Of a stretch of DNA of 64,000 bases, positions 63,937-64,000 are shown piece by piece. Numbering within the stretch: the stretch's first letter is position 1; each line of letters opens with the position of its first letter. This stretch comes from Ureibacillus yapensis (lineage in GTDB: Bacteria; Bacillota; Bacilli; Bacillales_A; Planococcaceae): positions 24,714 through 88,713 of the forward strand of contig NZ_QWEI01000013.1 of the NCBI RefSeq assembly GCF_003515775.1, given 5' to 3'. The position numbers were made by a program, and so were the translations under genes. The notes beneath the pieces were generated by a model. The model was given only the letters and a program-made list of their open reading frames with translations. It was not told where the DNA came from and made no database searches.

Positions 63937-64000
63937 TAAGAGTTGCTGTTAAAAAAACAGCGATGAAAATGAACCTTGAAAACTGAACAACAAAACGTTA
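63937..64000 (+). other. Start of pre-16S rRNA leader
   Basis: GCTGTT/AACAGC forms a small hairpin right after the promoter, then ACCTTGAAAACTGAACAACA, the typical leader text found before 16S genes of Bacillales. The 16S gene itself would begin after the window end. Confidence 0.75.

Overview
The window comes from a low-GC, endospore-forming member of the Bacillales, most like the Lysinibacillus/Solibacillus/Ureibacillus group (Planococcaceae). This rests on family content and gene order, since no rRNA gene is inside the window. The evidence is a YaaH/SleL spore-cortex lytic enzyme, Bacillus-type LigD with Ku, Ctc/L25, YkuI, EndoQ (YqxK), a Des-DesK-DesR system, S-box and G-box riboswitches, SLH-domain surface protein, strong AGGAGG ribosome binding sites with many TTG/GTG starts, and the B. 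subtilis-like order yeaC-yeaD-yebA-guaA-pbuG. The right end stops just before an rRNA operon.

Layout. 1-9 kb: the 3' part of a Ca2+ P-type ATPase, an unknown coiled-coil protein, a chemoreceptor, ribosomal protein L25/Ctc, an FAD monooxygenase and an acyltransferase. Four covarying terminator hairpins and a possible orphan small RNA lie between them. 9-16 kb: two transport modules with TetR regulators (TetR + FtsX-like ABC exporter; divergent TetR/MFS drug exporter). 16-24 kb: a degenerate EAL protein (YkuI), YaaH with an apparent AUU start, a YcdB/SLH surface protein, a Zn-responsive ArsR regulator with CzcD, and a DUF2243/CtaG-like pair. 24-27 kb: an array of 52-bp hairpin repeats, then divergent ligD and ku (non-homologous end joining). 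27-36 kb: YusW-like lipoprotein, YwdK, second chemoreceptor, EndoQ, carboxylesterase, LysR regulator, Sel1-repeat protein and CgoX (heme).

36-45 kb: a SAM riboswitch controls yitJ-metH, so methyl-THF production and methionine synthesis are shut down together by SAM. Next come fatty-acid desaturase Des and its membrane-fluidity sensor pair DesK/DesR. A large palindromic intergenic repeat abuts desK; a second copy lies at 34.8 kb in the opposite orientation. 45-54 kb: secreted endonuclease, a CorA-like membrane protein of unknown role, proline dehydrogenase, FetAB exporter, and pncB-nadE for NAD salvage.

54-64 kb: the MoxR-DUF58-transglutaminase operon, then guaA and pbuG, each behind its own guanine riboswitch; pbuG also has candidate PurR boxes. 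Two stress-type genes sit between guaA and pbuG. The last 250 bases carry three tandem sigma-A promoters and a pre-16S leader.

No transposase, prophage, CRISPR array or tRNA was seen. Most genes belong to known families. The least explained items are the 52-bp hairpin array (24.1-24.4 kb), the covarying terminator family (1.5-6.3 kb), the orphan RNA at 2.97 kb, the AUU start of yaaH and the YGMN membrane protein at 47 kb.
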